The position numbers and the translations under genes are program-made. A stretch of DNA of 64,000 nucleotides from Paraburkholderia madseniana. GTDB lineage: Bacteria > Pseudomonadota > Gammaproteobacteria > Burkholderiales > Burkholderiaceae. The stretch spans positions 30,503 to 94,502 of the forward strand of contig NZ_VOSW01000029.1 in the NCBI RefSeq assembly GCF_009690905.1, in the 5' to 3' direction. The notes beneath the pieces are model-generated. The model was not told the origin of the DNA. It did no database searches and was given only the letters and a program-made list of their open reading frames with translations. Of this stretch, positions 35,649 to 44,378 are shown piece by piece; position 1 is the stretch's first letter, and every line of letters begins with the position of its first letter.

Positions 35649-36479
35649 TTAGAAGTCGGTGGAGCGGGACAGTTCGCGCCAGCGCTCCACCTCGACGGCA
35701 ACGTCTCTGAGCTTGTCGTCTACAACTTTGAGCGCATCGGCGCCGGCGACGAAGCGCAGCGGCGGGTCCGTTTCGTTAGCGATCTGGACTAACGCACGGC
35801 CAAGTTTGTCGGGGTCGCCGACCTGGTTGTGATTGCGGGCTTCGAACACCGCATTGGCCTTGGCCCGGAAATCGGCGTAATCGCTCAAGGCGTGCGTGCC
35901 GCGTTTTAACGAACGGTCGTCGAGAAAGTCGGTGCGGAAGGCGCCTGGCTCAACGATGGTGAGCTTGAGACCGAAGTCCGCGATTTCCTGCGCGAGAGCC
36001 TCGGAGAATCCTTCGATGGCGAACTTGGTGGCCGAATACATCGAGGCGCCACGGACGCCTTTGAATCCGCCATTCGAAGACATGTTGATGACGAGGCCTG
36101 CACGTTGCCGGCGCATCACCGGCAATACCGCCCGGGTGACGTTGAAGGTGCCGAATACGTTGGTGGCGAACTGCCGTTCGATCGCCTCGGGCTCGATTTC
36201 CTCGAATGGTCCGAATTGGCCATAGCCCGCGTTGTTGACCAGTACATCGATGCGGCCAAAACGGGCGAGGGCGGCTTCCACGGCAGCATCGGCCTGCGCC
36301 GCGTCGCGAATGTCCAGTTGTGCTGTCAGAACGTGTGCTGCGTTCGCTGCATAGACTTGCTGCAGTCGTTCAAGGTCGAGATCGGTTGCAACCACTACGT
36401 CGCCTGCAGTCAACGCTGCCCGCGCAATGCCGGCGCCGATGCCACCGGCGCTGCCGGTGATGAACCAGACTTTGCTCAT
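35649..36479 (-). CDS. Short-chain dehydrogenase/reductase (classical)
   Basis: 276 residues. Cofactor motif TGSAGGIGAGIARAAL at residues 8-23, NNAGYGQFG, catalytic Ser in NMSSNGGFKG and the YxxxK motif YSATKFAIEG. ATDLDLERL after the second strand, with Asp, fits NAD preference. It overlaps the upstream extended SDR gene by four bases (36476-36479), so both are coupled. Confidence 0.92.
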   Translation of the reverse strand: MSKVWFITGSAGGIGAGIARAALTAGDVVVATDLDLERLQQVYAANAAHVLTAQLDIRDAAQADAAVEAALARFGRIDVLVNNAGYGQFGPFEEIEPEAIERQFATNVFGTFNVTRAVLPVMRRQRAGLVINMSSNGGFKGVRGASMYSATKFAIEGFSEALAQEIADFGLKLTIVEPGAFRTDFLDDRSLKRGTHALSDYADFRAKANAVFEARNHNQVGDPDKLGRALVQIANETDPPLRFVAGADALKVVDDKLRDVAVEVERWRELSRSTDF

Positions 36480-37375
36480 AGCGGCATGTCCTCTTCAATC
36501 CAGGCCAGTGCCGACGTATGGCGCGGCGTCCAGCCGAGCTCCTTGCGGGCACGCTTTGCGCGGACACGGCTATTTGAGCCGAAGGTGTAGTGCGCATGGA
36601 CTTTGCCCCAACGTTCGGTAGCTTGCTCCACGGTCCATGATTGAACCGGCGCAAGCTTTAGACGCCGCGCGATAGCATCGCCAATTTCACCGAACGACGC
36701 CTCGCCGCTCTCGATGAAATAAAACGCGCCGGCCGGCGCTTTCTCCAACGCGAGCAGATAGAGTTCGGCGACGTCTTCAATATGGACGTTCGACCAGCGA
36801 TTCACGCCTTGTCCGACGATGTGCACCACGCCGCCTTTGCGCGCGTCGTCAACCAGGAACGGGATCTGCACGCTCCGCGGATTGAGCCCCGTGCCGCTGC
36901 CGTAGATGTTGCTCGGACAGATCACCACGGCGCGTACACCTTCCGCGGAGGCAGCGAGTACCCGCAGTTCAATGTCGCGACGTGGTTGCTTGACCGGCTC
37001 GACGACCATCGGCGTGTCTTCGTCATAGATCGCTTCCGAAACGCTATTGCCCAGTGCATCATCGCCGATAACACTCGAACCGCTGGTGTGCAGCAATGGC
37101 TTGCCGGAGCCCCGCAGTCCTTCGATAAGGGCTTCGATCGCCGGCCGATGGTCGCTGTCGGCAGCATGAATCACACCTTCCGATTGCTGCGCCTCACGCG
37201 TCAGCAGACTGCTGTCTTCGAGGCTGCCAATCACGGGTTCGATACCTAGTGCCTTCAACGATTCGGCTTTGCTTGCGTCGCGTATCAATCCGCGAACGCT
37301 GTGACCTGCGGCGAGCAAGCGACGGGCGACAGTGCCGCCGACGAAACCGCTGGCGCCAGTAATAAAAATTTTCAC
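36476..37375 (-). CDS. NAD-dependent epimerase/dehydratase-type (extended/atypical) SDR
   Basis: 299 residues. MKIFITGASGFVGGTVARRL is the extended-SDR TGxxGxxG motif and GLIRDASKAESL suits NADP. AVVICPSNIYGSGTGLNPRS and the substrate segment WSNVHIEDVAELYLLALE match NmrA/epimerase-like proteins. The usual YxxxK position is poorly conserved, so catalytic status is uncertain. Between an SDR gene (coupled) and an NTF2-like gene. Confidence 0.85.
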   Translation of the reverse strand: MKIFITGASGFVGGTVARRLLAAGHSVRGLIRDASKAESLKALGIEPVIGSLEDSSLLTREAQQSEGVIHAADSDHRPAIEALIEGLRGSGKPLLHTSGSSVIGDDALGNSVSEAIYDEDTPMVVEPVKQPRRDIELRVLAASAEGVRAVVICPSNIYGSGTGLNPRSVQIPFLVDDARKGGVVHIVGQGVNRWSNVHIEDVAELYLLALEKAPAGAFYFIESGEASFGEIGDAIARRLKLAPVQSWTVEQATERWGKVHAHYTFGSNSRVRAKRARKELGWTPRHTSALAWIEEDMPL

Positions 37376-37407
37376 GATCTGTTCCTTTGGATAACGTAGT
37401 TAGCTGC

Positions 37408-37797
37408 TCAAGCCGGCAGCAAGGTAGTCTGGTGCGCGACAAGCCGCCATGTTTCCTGCTCGCGGCGCCACACCACCATGAAGAGCGAATGGAGACTCCG
37501 TTCCGTTCCACGCACGGTTGCCTCCATTTTCAGAGCGCCACTCGCGACGAACGATTTGTCGCCAAGGGGCACGACTGTCTCGATGCGGCTATTGGCGCTT
37601 CGGTAGATCACCACTCCCGCCCGGACGGCGTCGAGGTAAGCCGTCTTGTCGTCTTTCAGGCCACTCGAATGCACGAAATGCAGCTCGTCGGAGAGAAGAT
37701 CGGTCAGCGCGTTAGCATCGGCATTCAGCAGTAACTGCCATCGTGTGTCTTCGAGCTTGCGTGCGAGATCGAAAAGGTCGGGTCGGGTTGTCATCAT
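37408..37797 (-). CDS. NTF2-like/DUF4440 family protein
   Basis: 129 residues: RKLEDTRWQLLLNADANALT, LLSDELHFVHSSGLKDDK and the terminal FMVVWRREQETWRLVAHQ are typical of the DUF4440/SnoaL_3 fold. It is the first gene of the leftward cluster 37797-35151 and is divergent from the LysR gene at 37992, with a palindromic operator in the gap. Confidence 0.85.
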   Translation of the reverse strand: MMTTRPDLFDLARKLEDTRWQLLLNADANALTDLLSDELHFVHSSGLKDDKTAYLDAVRAGVVIYRSANSRIETVVPLGDKSFVASGALKMEATVRGTERSLHSLFMVVWRREQETWRLVAHQTTLLPA

Positions 37798-37954
37798 GCG
37801 TTCCTGTTCAGGCAGCGGTGTGCTACCACTGCATATTCAATTCGACGGAAATGGAGGTCGTGACCTCTATGAGGCAAGGCGTTCGCGTCCTGCCTGCCAT
37901 GCAAAAGTAACGGCTTTTCAGGCGTGAATTAAGTAGGGTAGAGTTCCCGATAGA

Positions 37955-37971
37955 GCGGACAATGTGTCCGC
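37955..37971. promoter_or_regulatory. Palindromic operator CGGACA-N3-TGTCCG, copy A
   Basis: GCGGACA-ATG-TGTCCGC, a perfect 7-bp inverted repeat, lies 20 bases upstream of the LysR start and in the divergent promoter region of the NTF2/SDR cluster. The same half-sites with the same 3-base spacing recur at 39848-39862 ahead of the SDR gene 38945-39712. Confidence 0.6.
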
Positions 37972-37991
37972 GCAATGGATGCTGCGAGACT

Positions 37992-38885
37992 ATGGATAGC
38001 ATTGCGCTTAATGTGTTTGTTCAGGCCGCCGAGACACGCAGCTTTGTCGCTGCCGGCCGCATTCTGGGTATTTCCGCTTCTGGCATTGGCAAGAGCGTGA
38101 CGCGTCTCGAGCAGAGCCTCGGCGTCAGGTTGTTTCATCGAAGCACACGCAGCGTCACGCTGACGGCCGAGGGCGAGATGTTTGTCGAACGCGCGCGGCG
38201 CATTCTGGCGGAATTCGACGCGGCGCAGGCCGAGTTGTCCGAGGCATCGGCGGTCCCCAAAGGGCGACTGCGCATCGGCTTGCCCATGATCAGTGAGCCA
38301 TTTCTACCTGTGCTTGCCGATTTTCAGCGGCGTTATCCTGCGATCGAACTTGATCTCGATTTCGACAACCGGAAGGTCGATGTGATCGAAGAGGGTTACG
38401 ACGCTGTCGTGCGCAGCGGCGACGTTGAGGATTCCCGTTTGACCTCACGGCGATTGGGCTCTTTCCGAATGCTGCTCGTTGGCGCGCCAAACTATTTCGA
38501 GCGCTGCGGGAAGCCGGTGCATCCGAGGGAACTGGCCGAACACGCCTGCATTCAATTCCGCATGCCGAACACGGGCAAACTGCAGGTCTGGCAACTCCGG
38601 CACGATGCCGACGAAGCCGAAGCGCAACTCGCCACGACGGTGACGTGCAACACCAATGAGGCGCGCCTGTGCTTCGCGCTGGAAGGTCTCGGCATTGCCT
38701 ACATGTCGGACTTCACGGTGCGCGACGCTCTCAATGACGGCAGGCTGGTGACGGTTCTGGATGAATACACGACCGACCACAACACCTTTCAACTGTTGTG
38801 GCCGTCCGGCAGACATATCACGCCAAAGCTACGAGCGTTCATCGATTTCATCAGCGAGCACGTGCCGCTCGGGAGGACGCGTTAA
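37992..38885 (+). CDS. LysR-family transcriptional regulator
   Basis: 297 residues from ATG 37992. Helix-turn-helix in MDSIALNVFVQAAETRSFVA and GRILGISASGIGKSVTRLEQ, CrgA-type effector domain with EDSRLTSRRLGSFRMLLVGA. Divergent from the NTF2/SDR/SDR/SnoaL cluster and adjacent to an SDR gene carrying the same palindrome, so it is the natural regulator of both. Confidence 0.92.
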   Translation: MDSIALNVFVQAAETRSFVAAGRILGISASGIGKSVTRLEQSLGVRLFHRSTRSVTLTAEGEMFVERARRILAEFDAAQAELSEASAVPKGRLRIGLPMISEPFLPVLADFQRRYPAIELDLDFDNRKVDVIEEGYDAVVRSGDVEDSRLTSRRLGSFRMLLVGAPNYFERCGKPVHPRELAEHACIQFRMPNTGKLQVWQLRHDADEAEAQLATTVTCNTNEARLCFALEGLGIAYMSDFTVRDALNDGRLVTVLDEYTTDHNTFQLLWPSGRHITPKLRAFIDFISEHVPLGRTR

Positions 38886-38944
38886 TCGCGGATGAACAGT
38901 GCATGTCGTAGCGAAGGCTTTCCCGGGATAGATCGCCCAGCGAT

Positions 38945-39712
38945 CTACCAGACCGAATCTCCACGGATCACCGCATCGGCGCCGCCGTCGATGAAAATAG
39001 TCTGGCCGGTCATATGGCCGTTCTTTTCGCTGGCGAGCCAGGCAAGGAACTCGGCAGCCGCCACGGGCTCGTACGGACCGCCGAGTGGCATTGGGGTGCC
39101 GGCGCTAACAGCGCGCTTTTTATCGGGGTCTTCGAAAAGTCGCGCCAGCAATTCGGTCTTGACGAGTCCTGGTGCGAGCGCATTCAGTGGTATCCCCGAG
39201 GCGGCCCAGTCCGCACTGATCGCACTGCGCCGGATCCATCGTGATAGCGCTCGCTTGGTGGTCGCGTAGACGTAACTCGCGTCTCGTGCCCGCTCCAATG
39301 CCTGTTCTTCTGTGCCGTTCAGCAGCATGTTCAGGAGCTGCTCGTCGTGAGGGTGGACAGAGGTAATGGAGGAGACGGCCACGGCGCGCGGAGCCGACGA
39401 CTTTAGCAACAGTGGCCGGAGCCCTTGCAGCGTCGCCACGGCGCCGTAATAGTTGATCGCCGCGGTGGCGGGGCCCGCAATATCGACACCTGCCACGGCG
39501 AGAACGGCGTCGATCGAACCACCGCTTTGTTTCGTCACCTGCTCGACGAGAGCAGTGCGTCCTTCAGGTGTGCCGAGGTCCGCAACGACTTCGGCATTGT
39601 GAATATCCGCGCCAATCACATGATGGCCCTGCGACTCGAGTAGCTGCCTCGTGGCCAGGCCAATACCGGATCCTGCACCTGTAATGACGTAAGTTCTGAG
39701 CATACTGGGCAT
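38945..39712 (-). CDS. Short-chain dehydrogenase/reductase (hydroxysteroid dehydrogenase-like)
   Basis: 255 residues. TGAGSGIGLATRQLLESQ is the cofactor motif and IGADIHNAEVVADLGTPEG gives the acidic NAD-binding residue. The catalytic region is AVSSITSV...SYVYATTKRALSRWIRRSA, keeping Ser, Tyr and Lys. The C-terminal GGPYEPVAAAEFLAWLASE and GQTIFIDGG close the fold. This resembles 3-alpha-HSD/carbonyl reductase-type SDRs. Start at 39712 has GGAG eight bases upstream; a TTG at 39730 is less likely. Confidence 0.9.
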   Translation of the reverse strand: MPSMLRTYVITGAGSGIGLATRQLLESQGHHVIGADIHNAEVVADLGTPEGRTALVEQVTKQSGGSIDAVLAVAGVDIAGPATAAINYYGAVATLQGLRPLLLKSSAPRAVAVSSITSVHPHDEQLLNMLLNGTEEQALERARDASYVYATTKRALSRWIRRSAISADWAASGIPLNALAPGLVKTELLARLFEDPDKKRAVSAGTPMPLGGPYEPVAAAEFLAWLASEKNGHMTGQTIFIDGGADAVIRGDSVW

Positions 39713-39847
39713 ATTGAGTTCTCCATTCAAGACGGGCTACGAGGGCGTACCAGCGCATGCACAAGCCCGTAGCCGGGGACGGTTTGCATGTCGCAAAGGT
39801 AGCGGCTCTGCCGCGAAAGATGAAGGAGGGTGAGGTTCCTGACAGTG

Positions 39848-39862
39848 CGGACAAATTGTCCG
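39848..39862. promoter_or_regulatory. Palindromic operator CGGACA-N3-TGTCCG, copy B
   Basis: CGGACAA-A-TTGTCCG, perfect over 7 bp, about 136 bases upstream of the SDR gene that ends at 38945 and beyond the 3' end of the LysR gene 39905-40792. Same half-sites and spacing as copy A. Confidence 0.6.
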
Positions 39863-39904
39863 AACCGATGTCGCGTGCTTGTGAACCACGCGCGCTGCCG
39901 CGGA

Positions 39905-40792
39905 TTACGCCGCAACACTCGCTTGCAACCACCGAAGAAGCGGCTTCAATTTCTCGCGATATTCATTGCGCGGCGGATGCACCAGATAATATCCAGCCCC
40001 GGTCTCCACCACGCGCCTGAACGGCGTCACCAGTGAGCCGCTTGTGAGATTCTCTCCGACCAGGTTCAGATCCCCCAGCGCCACACCCAACCCGCGTGCC
40101 GCGGCGCTGAATGCGAGGTCCAGCGTGTCGAACACCTGCTCCCGATACGTATGCGCGGCAAGGTTGCCTTCCTGCTGCAGCCACAGAATCCACCCCCGCC
40201 GGCCGAAGCTGGAATGCAGCAACGTGTGCTGTTTCAGATCTTCGGGCTCCACGAGCGGGGGTGTGCCGCTGGCGATCTGCGGCGAGCAGACCGGCGTCAA
40301 TCTCTCGCGCATCAGACAGGTGGCTTCCAATCCTTCCCAATTGCCGGTTCCGAACAGGATCGCGGCGTCGAGCGTGCCTTCGCCGAAGTTGGTTGGCAGG
40401 AACCATGCGGTGTCGATATTCAACTGCGTACCTGGAACTTCAGCATAGAAGTCGGTCAGGCGCGGCAGCAGCCAGCGCGCCGCCAGCGTGGGCGTGACGC
40501 GCAGGGTAATGGTCTGGCCGCCGGAGTTCGTGATGTGCATCGAGCGGCGCGCGGTTGCCAGCAACTCTTCGACGATCGGCACCAGCCGTTGACACTCCGC
40601 AGTCTGCACGACCATGCGGGTGTGCCTCACGAACAGCGCGCAACCGAAATACTCCTCGATCTGTTGAATATGCCGGCTCACCGCGCTTTGGCTGAGAAAC
40701 AGCTGCTGCGATGCAGCCGTGAAGTTGCCGCAGCGGGCGACCACCAGCAGGGTTTGCAGCACGTTGAAGGGAGGATAGCGTTCGATCTTCAT
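39905..40792 (-). CDS. LysR-family transcriptional regulator (GcvA-like)
   Basis: 295 residues: PPFNVLQTLLVVARCGNFTA and QQLFLSQSAVSRHIQQIEEY form the helix-turn-helix; LRVTPTLAARWLLPRLTDFY is the GcvA-type linker sequence. It is divergent from the deacetylase/MmgE/binding-protein operon (41113 onward) with a gap of 320 bases, and is likely its regulator. A second GcvA-like LysR lies at 45244. Confidence 0.92.
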   Translation of the reverse strand: MKIERYPPFNVLQTLLVVARCGNFTAASQQLFLSQSAVSRHIQQIEEYFGCALFVRHTRMVVQTAECQRLVPIVEELLATARRSMHITNSGGQTITLRVTPTLAARWLLPRLTDFYAEVPGTQLNIDTAWFLPTNFGEGTLDAAILFGTGNWEGLEATCLMRERLTPVCSPQIASGTPPLVEPEDLKQHTLLHSSFGRRGWILWLQQEGNLAAHTYREQVFDTLDLAFSAAARGLGVALGDLNLVGENLTSGSLVTPFRRVVETGAGYYLVHPPRNEYREKLKPLLRWLQASVAA

Positions 40793-41112
40793 TTATGCAC
40801 AACTCGCATGGTAACCATGAGATTTTACCGTTTGTGGCCGGAAAATTGGCGTTCTTAAATCCCTTCAACGAATCCGGATATACACACCCGAAGTAGGCTC
40901 GCAGTGAGTGCCGCGGTGCCGCCGCCGAGCATCGGGTTTGCCTTACGTAGCGGGCAGAAACGCCGGATCGACACCATGTCGAACAATGCGTTCAAGGGAG
41001 TTTTCGTTTGGTCCGATCTACCGTTACGTTGCCCCTGCAACAGGGCATGCCCGCGTCGCAAAGCCATGCACACCGTGCAAGTGCGTCTGGGGAGCCGGGC
41101 AACGTTTCTCAA
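40793..41112. other. Divergent promoter region of LysR and the deacetylase operon
   Basis: 320 bases if the deacetylase starts at 41113. The minus side has the LysR promoter. On the plus side AAGGGAG (40994-41000) precedes an in-frame TTG at 41008, a less likely alternative start that would lengthen the deacetylase by 35 residues. No separate gene is apparent. Confidence 0.4.
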
Positions 41113-42000
41113 ATGGAATATGTCGAGCGCCAGCCTATCCAGACCGCGCCGCGCTGGCCGGAAGGACACCGTTCCTGCGTCGCGCTCGCGTTCGATCTCG
41201 ACGGCCCGACCGGCGATGCGATGCTCAACGGTTCGATCTGGACCAACCCTTCGTATTTCACCCTGGGCAGTTACGGCCCGTGGCGCGCGCTTGGCCGTCT
41301 GCTCGATATGCTCAACGAGCGGCGCGTGCCGGCGACTTTCTTCGTGCCGGCCTGGGTGGTCGAAAACTGGCCAGATCAGTGTGCGGCGATCATCGCGGGT
41401 GGCCACGAGATCGCTTACCACGGCTACCGGCACGAGGCTTTCTGGACTCTGGATCGCGACGGCCAACGCGCAGTGATGGAGCGCTCAGCAGAAGTCTTCG
41501 CTAAATATCTCGGCATGCAGCCGGTTGGTTTTCGCACGCCATCGGGCGACTGGGGGCCGGACACGATTCGCGTGCTGATGGAAGCCGGCGTGCGCTATTC
41601 GAGTTCGATGCGTGGCGACGATCGTCCTTATCTGCTGCACGCCGAGGGCATCGCCGAGCCTCTGGTCGAAATTCCGGGCCGCTGGGAGCTCGACGACTAT
41701 GCGTCGCTGGCCTATCACCGCAACCCGGATTTTCCGGCGAGTCTCGATCGCATTGCGAGCTATGACGCGACGCTCGACAACTGGCGTCGTGAATTCGACG
41801 GCTCGCATCGCGACGGGCTTTGCCTGACCACGCTGTTTCATCCGAAGGTGTCCGGCAAACCTGGCCGTATTGCGCTGCTAGAAAGACTGATCGATCACAT
41901 GCACGCACAAGGCGACGTATGGTTCGCCACGTGCCGCGACGTCGCGCAATGGTGGCTCGATAACAATACGTCGGAACACGCGCAGGAGTTCAGCGCATGA
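41113..42000 (+). CDS. NodB/PuuE-type polysaccharide deacetylase-fold hydrolase
   Basis: About 295 residues. Metal and catalytic motifs of the CE4 fold are present: Asp pair in ALAFDLDGPTGD, His-x3-His in IAYHGYRHEAF, RTPSGDWGP (motif 3) and LFHPKVSGKPGR (motif 5). The family includes bacterial allantoinase PuuE and amidases acting on small C-N substrates, more likely here than a cell-wall role because there is no signal peptide and the operon is catabolic. Overlaps the next gene by ATGA. Start uncertain (41008 TTG, 41047 ATG or 41113 ATG). Confidence 0.85.
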   Translation: MEYVERQPIQTAPRWPEGHRSCVALAFDLDGPTGDAMLNGSIWTNPSYFTLGSYGPWRALGRLLDMLNERRVPATFFVPAWVVENWPDQCAAIIAGGHEIAYHGYRHEAFWTLDRDGQRAVMERSAEVFAKYLGMQPVGFRTPSGDWGPDTIRVLMEAGVRYSSSMRGDDRPYLLHAEGIAEPLVEIPGRWELDDYASLAYHRNPDFPASLDRIASYDATLDNWRREFDGSHRDGLCLTTLFHPKVSGKPGRIALLERLIDHMHAQGDVWFATCRDVAQWWLDNNTSEHAQEFSA

Positions 42001-42917
42001 ATGCACTTCACTGGCCACACAACGCGCGCTGCGCAGTGGTCGTCACGGTCGACTTCAACGACGAACACGGCATCCTGACTCAGGAGCCGCGTATCGCCGG
42101 CCGCGAGAAATCGCTTTCGGTGTGGCGCTATGGTGCTAAACGAGGCGTGGATCGCGTGCTCGACGCGTTTGATGAGTTCGATATCCGTTCGAGCTGGTTC
42201 TTGCCCGGACGCGTTGCCCAAACTCACACAGATTTACTACGCCGTATCGATGCGCAGCAACACGAAATCGGCACGAGCGGATATCGCTGCGAGAACTTCG
42301 ACACACTCACGTTCGATGAGCAACGACAAGCCTTCCTTGCCGGTCAGCAGGCACTCGTCGACACGCTCGGTCGGCGCGTGCAGGGTTTTCGTTCCTTTTA
42401 CGGCAATTGGGCGCCGGGCTTCGCGGACTTTCTTCGCAGCAAAGGGGTCACGTGGTCGTCTTCATGGCGCGGCGACGATCTGCCGTATTTTCATCTGCCG
42501 GACGCGAATGCAAACGCAGGGAAGGTGATGGCTGCCGACACGCCGCCGCTGATCGAACTGCCGCTTCACTATGAACTCGAAGACGAGCCGTACTTCGTCT
42601 ACAACCTGTCGCCTGCAGTACCGGTCGGGCAGCCACGGATTCCCTCGTATCGGGAAGTGCTGGCGAACTGGAAGCAGGATTTCGCGGCGTTCCGCCGCTT
42701 CGGTCTGTGCTTTGTGCTGAGGCTGCATCCGGAGCTCATCGGTACAGCGGGACGTATCGACGTGTTGCGCGAATTGCTAGCGGAGATGCGTTCGCACGAC
42801 GACGTGTGGTTCGCGACGGGCGCGGAAGTGGCGGCCTGGTGGCGGCAGAACGTCGACGGTAACGAGCCGGGTCATCCGGTCGAGGTTTTTGCAAGGCATC
42901 GGGAGGCCGCACGATGA
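41997..42917 (+). CDS. Second NodB-type paralogue lacking the metal-binding histidines
   Basis: 306 residues, collinear with the upstream paralogue. Where the first protein has YHGYRHEAF this one reads TSGYRCENF, so both metal-ligand His are replaced by Ser and Cys; the first Asp motif is changed to TVDFNDEHG, and motif 3 is RSFYGNWAP. The late His in LRLHPELIGTAGR is kept. It is therefore probably a non-classical enzyme or an inactive partner of the first subunit. ATGA overlaps on both sides make stoichiometric synthesis likely, supporting a heteromer. Confidence 0.82.
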   Translation: MNALHWPHNARCAVVVTVDFNDEHGILTQEPRIAGREKSLSVWRYGAKRGVDRVLDAFDEFDIRSSWFLPGRVAQTHTDLLRRIDAQQHEIGTSGYRCENFDTLTFDEQRQAFLAGQQALVDTLGRRVQGFRSFYGNWAPGFADFLRSKGVTWSSSWRGDDLPYFHLPDANANAGKVMAADTPPLIELPLHYELEDEPYFVYNLSPAVPVGQPRIPSYREVLANWKQDFAAFRRFGLCFVLRLHPELIGTAGRIDVLRELLAEMRSHDDVWFATGAEVAAWWRQNVDGNEPGHPVEVFARHREAAR

Positions 42918-44308
42918 GCGCGCGTGATCTGTCGCTGTCGGAGCAACTGGCGGCGTTCGTCGCCGGCGTACCCAACGACGCGCTGCCTGTTGCCGTCGTC
43001 CATAAGGCCAAGCGGCATATCCTCGACACGCTCGGCGCGTCGCTGGCCGGCGCCGCGGCCATGGAGTCGCGCAGCGCGCGGGCGGTCATGTCCGGCGACG
43101 GGCCAGGCGTGGCGCATGTGTGGGGCACACGGCAGTCGCTCGGCCCGCGCAGCGCGGCCTTCGTCAACGGTGTCGCGGCACATGCGCTGGAACTCGACGA
43201 CTCCGGCGGCTGCGATCATTCCGGCGCCGTCGTGCTGCCCGCGGCATTCGCGGCGCTTGCCTGCTCGCCGCGACCGGTATCGGGGCGGGCGTTTCTTGCG
43301 GCTGTGGTGCTCGGCTATGACGTCGGCAGGCGCGTGCTCGAAGCATGCGGCGGATATTCGCCGCACAACGCACGCGGCTGGCATTCTACGATGACCTGCG
43401 GCGTGTTCGGCGCGGCGGCGGCAAGTGCGCGCCTCCTCGGGCTCGATGCCGTGCAAACCGGCGCAGCGTTCGGCCATGCGGGCAGCTTCAGCGGCGGCCT
43501 ATGGGGTTTCATTCACGACGCGTCGCAAACGAAGCGCATGCACACCGGCCGCGCGGCTGAAGGTGGACTGCTGGCGGCATTGCTGGCGAGGGAAAACGTC
43601 ACCGGCCCGACGCAGGTGTTCGCGGACGTATGGGGCGGCTTCTTCAATGCGTTCGCTCCCGACACGCAGAAGCCCGAAGCCTTGCTGCACGAACTGGGCG
43701 ACACGTGGAAGATCATGCGTTGCTCGATCAAGCCGCACGCGTCGTGCCGCAGCACGCATGCAGCGGTGGATGCCACGCTCGATCTGCTGCGTGACATCAA
43801 ATGTGACCCGGACAGGCTATCCAGCGTGCACGTCAGATTGAGCGCATTCGTCGAAGGCATGTGCGGCGGCCGCGAATTGCGCAACCTGGCCTCGTCGCAA
43901 ATGAGTTTGCCGTATGCGGTTGCTTCGGTGCTGGTCTATGGCCACGCGGGGATTGCCGCCTATCTCGAGGCTGCCCGAACGGATCCGCGCATGGCCGCGA
44001 TGATGGAGCGCATCACGCTCGAAGTCGATCCAGCGATGTCCGATCTGGACGAGCCCATCGTCACGCTCACGATCGCCGATGAGATGCCGCGCTCGCAGCA
44101 GGTGCTCACGCCGCTCGGCGATCCGCGCAATCCGTTGTCGGATGCGGACTTGCTGTCGAAGTACCACACCCTGGCCGCCATGGCGCTCGACGACACGTCG
44201 GCGAATGCGCTTGCCGATGCGGTACTCGATCTGGACAATCTCGCCGACGCGCGCACGCTTCTATCGTGGCTTGGCGGCGACGCCGATGCTAAACCCGCGC
44301 TGCGGTAG
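42914..44308 (+). CDS. MmgE/PrpD family protein
   Basis: 464 residues. Family hallmarks: KRHILDTLGASLAGAAAMES, FVNGVAAHALELDDSGG, GHAGSFSGGLWGFIHDASQT and IKPHASCRSTHAAVDATLDL. The family includes 2-methylcitrate dehydratase, cis-aconitate decarboxylase and iminodisuccinate epimerase, enzymes acting on small polycarboxylates. Placement beside an ArgH-type lyase and amino-acid importer makes an aspartate-derived polycarboxylate substrate plausible. Confidence 0.9.
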   Translation: MSARDLSLSEQLAAFVAGVPNDALPVAVVHKAKRHILDTLGASLAGAAAMESRSARAVMSGDGPGVAHVWGTRQSLGPRSAAFVNGVAAHALELDDSGGCDHSGAVVLPAAFAALACSPRPVSGRAFLAAVVLGYDVGRRVLEACGGYSPHNARGWHSTMTCGVFGAAAASARLLGLDAVQTGAAFGHAGSFSGGLWGFIHDASQTKRMHTGRAAEGGLLAALLARENVTGPTQVFADVWGGFFNAFAPDTQKPEALLHELGDTWKIMRCSIKPHASCRSTHAAVDATLDLLRDIKCDPDRLSSVHVRLSAFVEGMCGGRELRNLASSQMSLPYAVASVLVYGHAGIAAYLEAARTDPRMAAMMERITLEVDPAMSDLDEPIVTLTIADEMPRSQQVLTPLGDPRNPLSDADLLSKYHTLAAMALDDTSANALADAVLDLDNLADARTLLSWLGGDADAKPALR

Positions 44309-44378
44309 CGCGACAGGCCGTGACGGAAACTCAATGGTTTCGATGACAAGCGTTCAATTCTTTAAAGGTATGTCCTCC

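Noticed and set aside
44079..44378. Upstream extension of the binding-protein frame
   Set aside because: It overlaps the MmgE/PrpD gene in another frame and precedes the signal peptide; the true start is 44379 or 44370.
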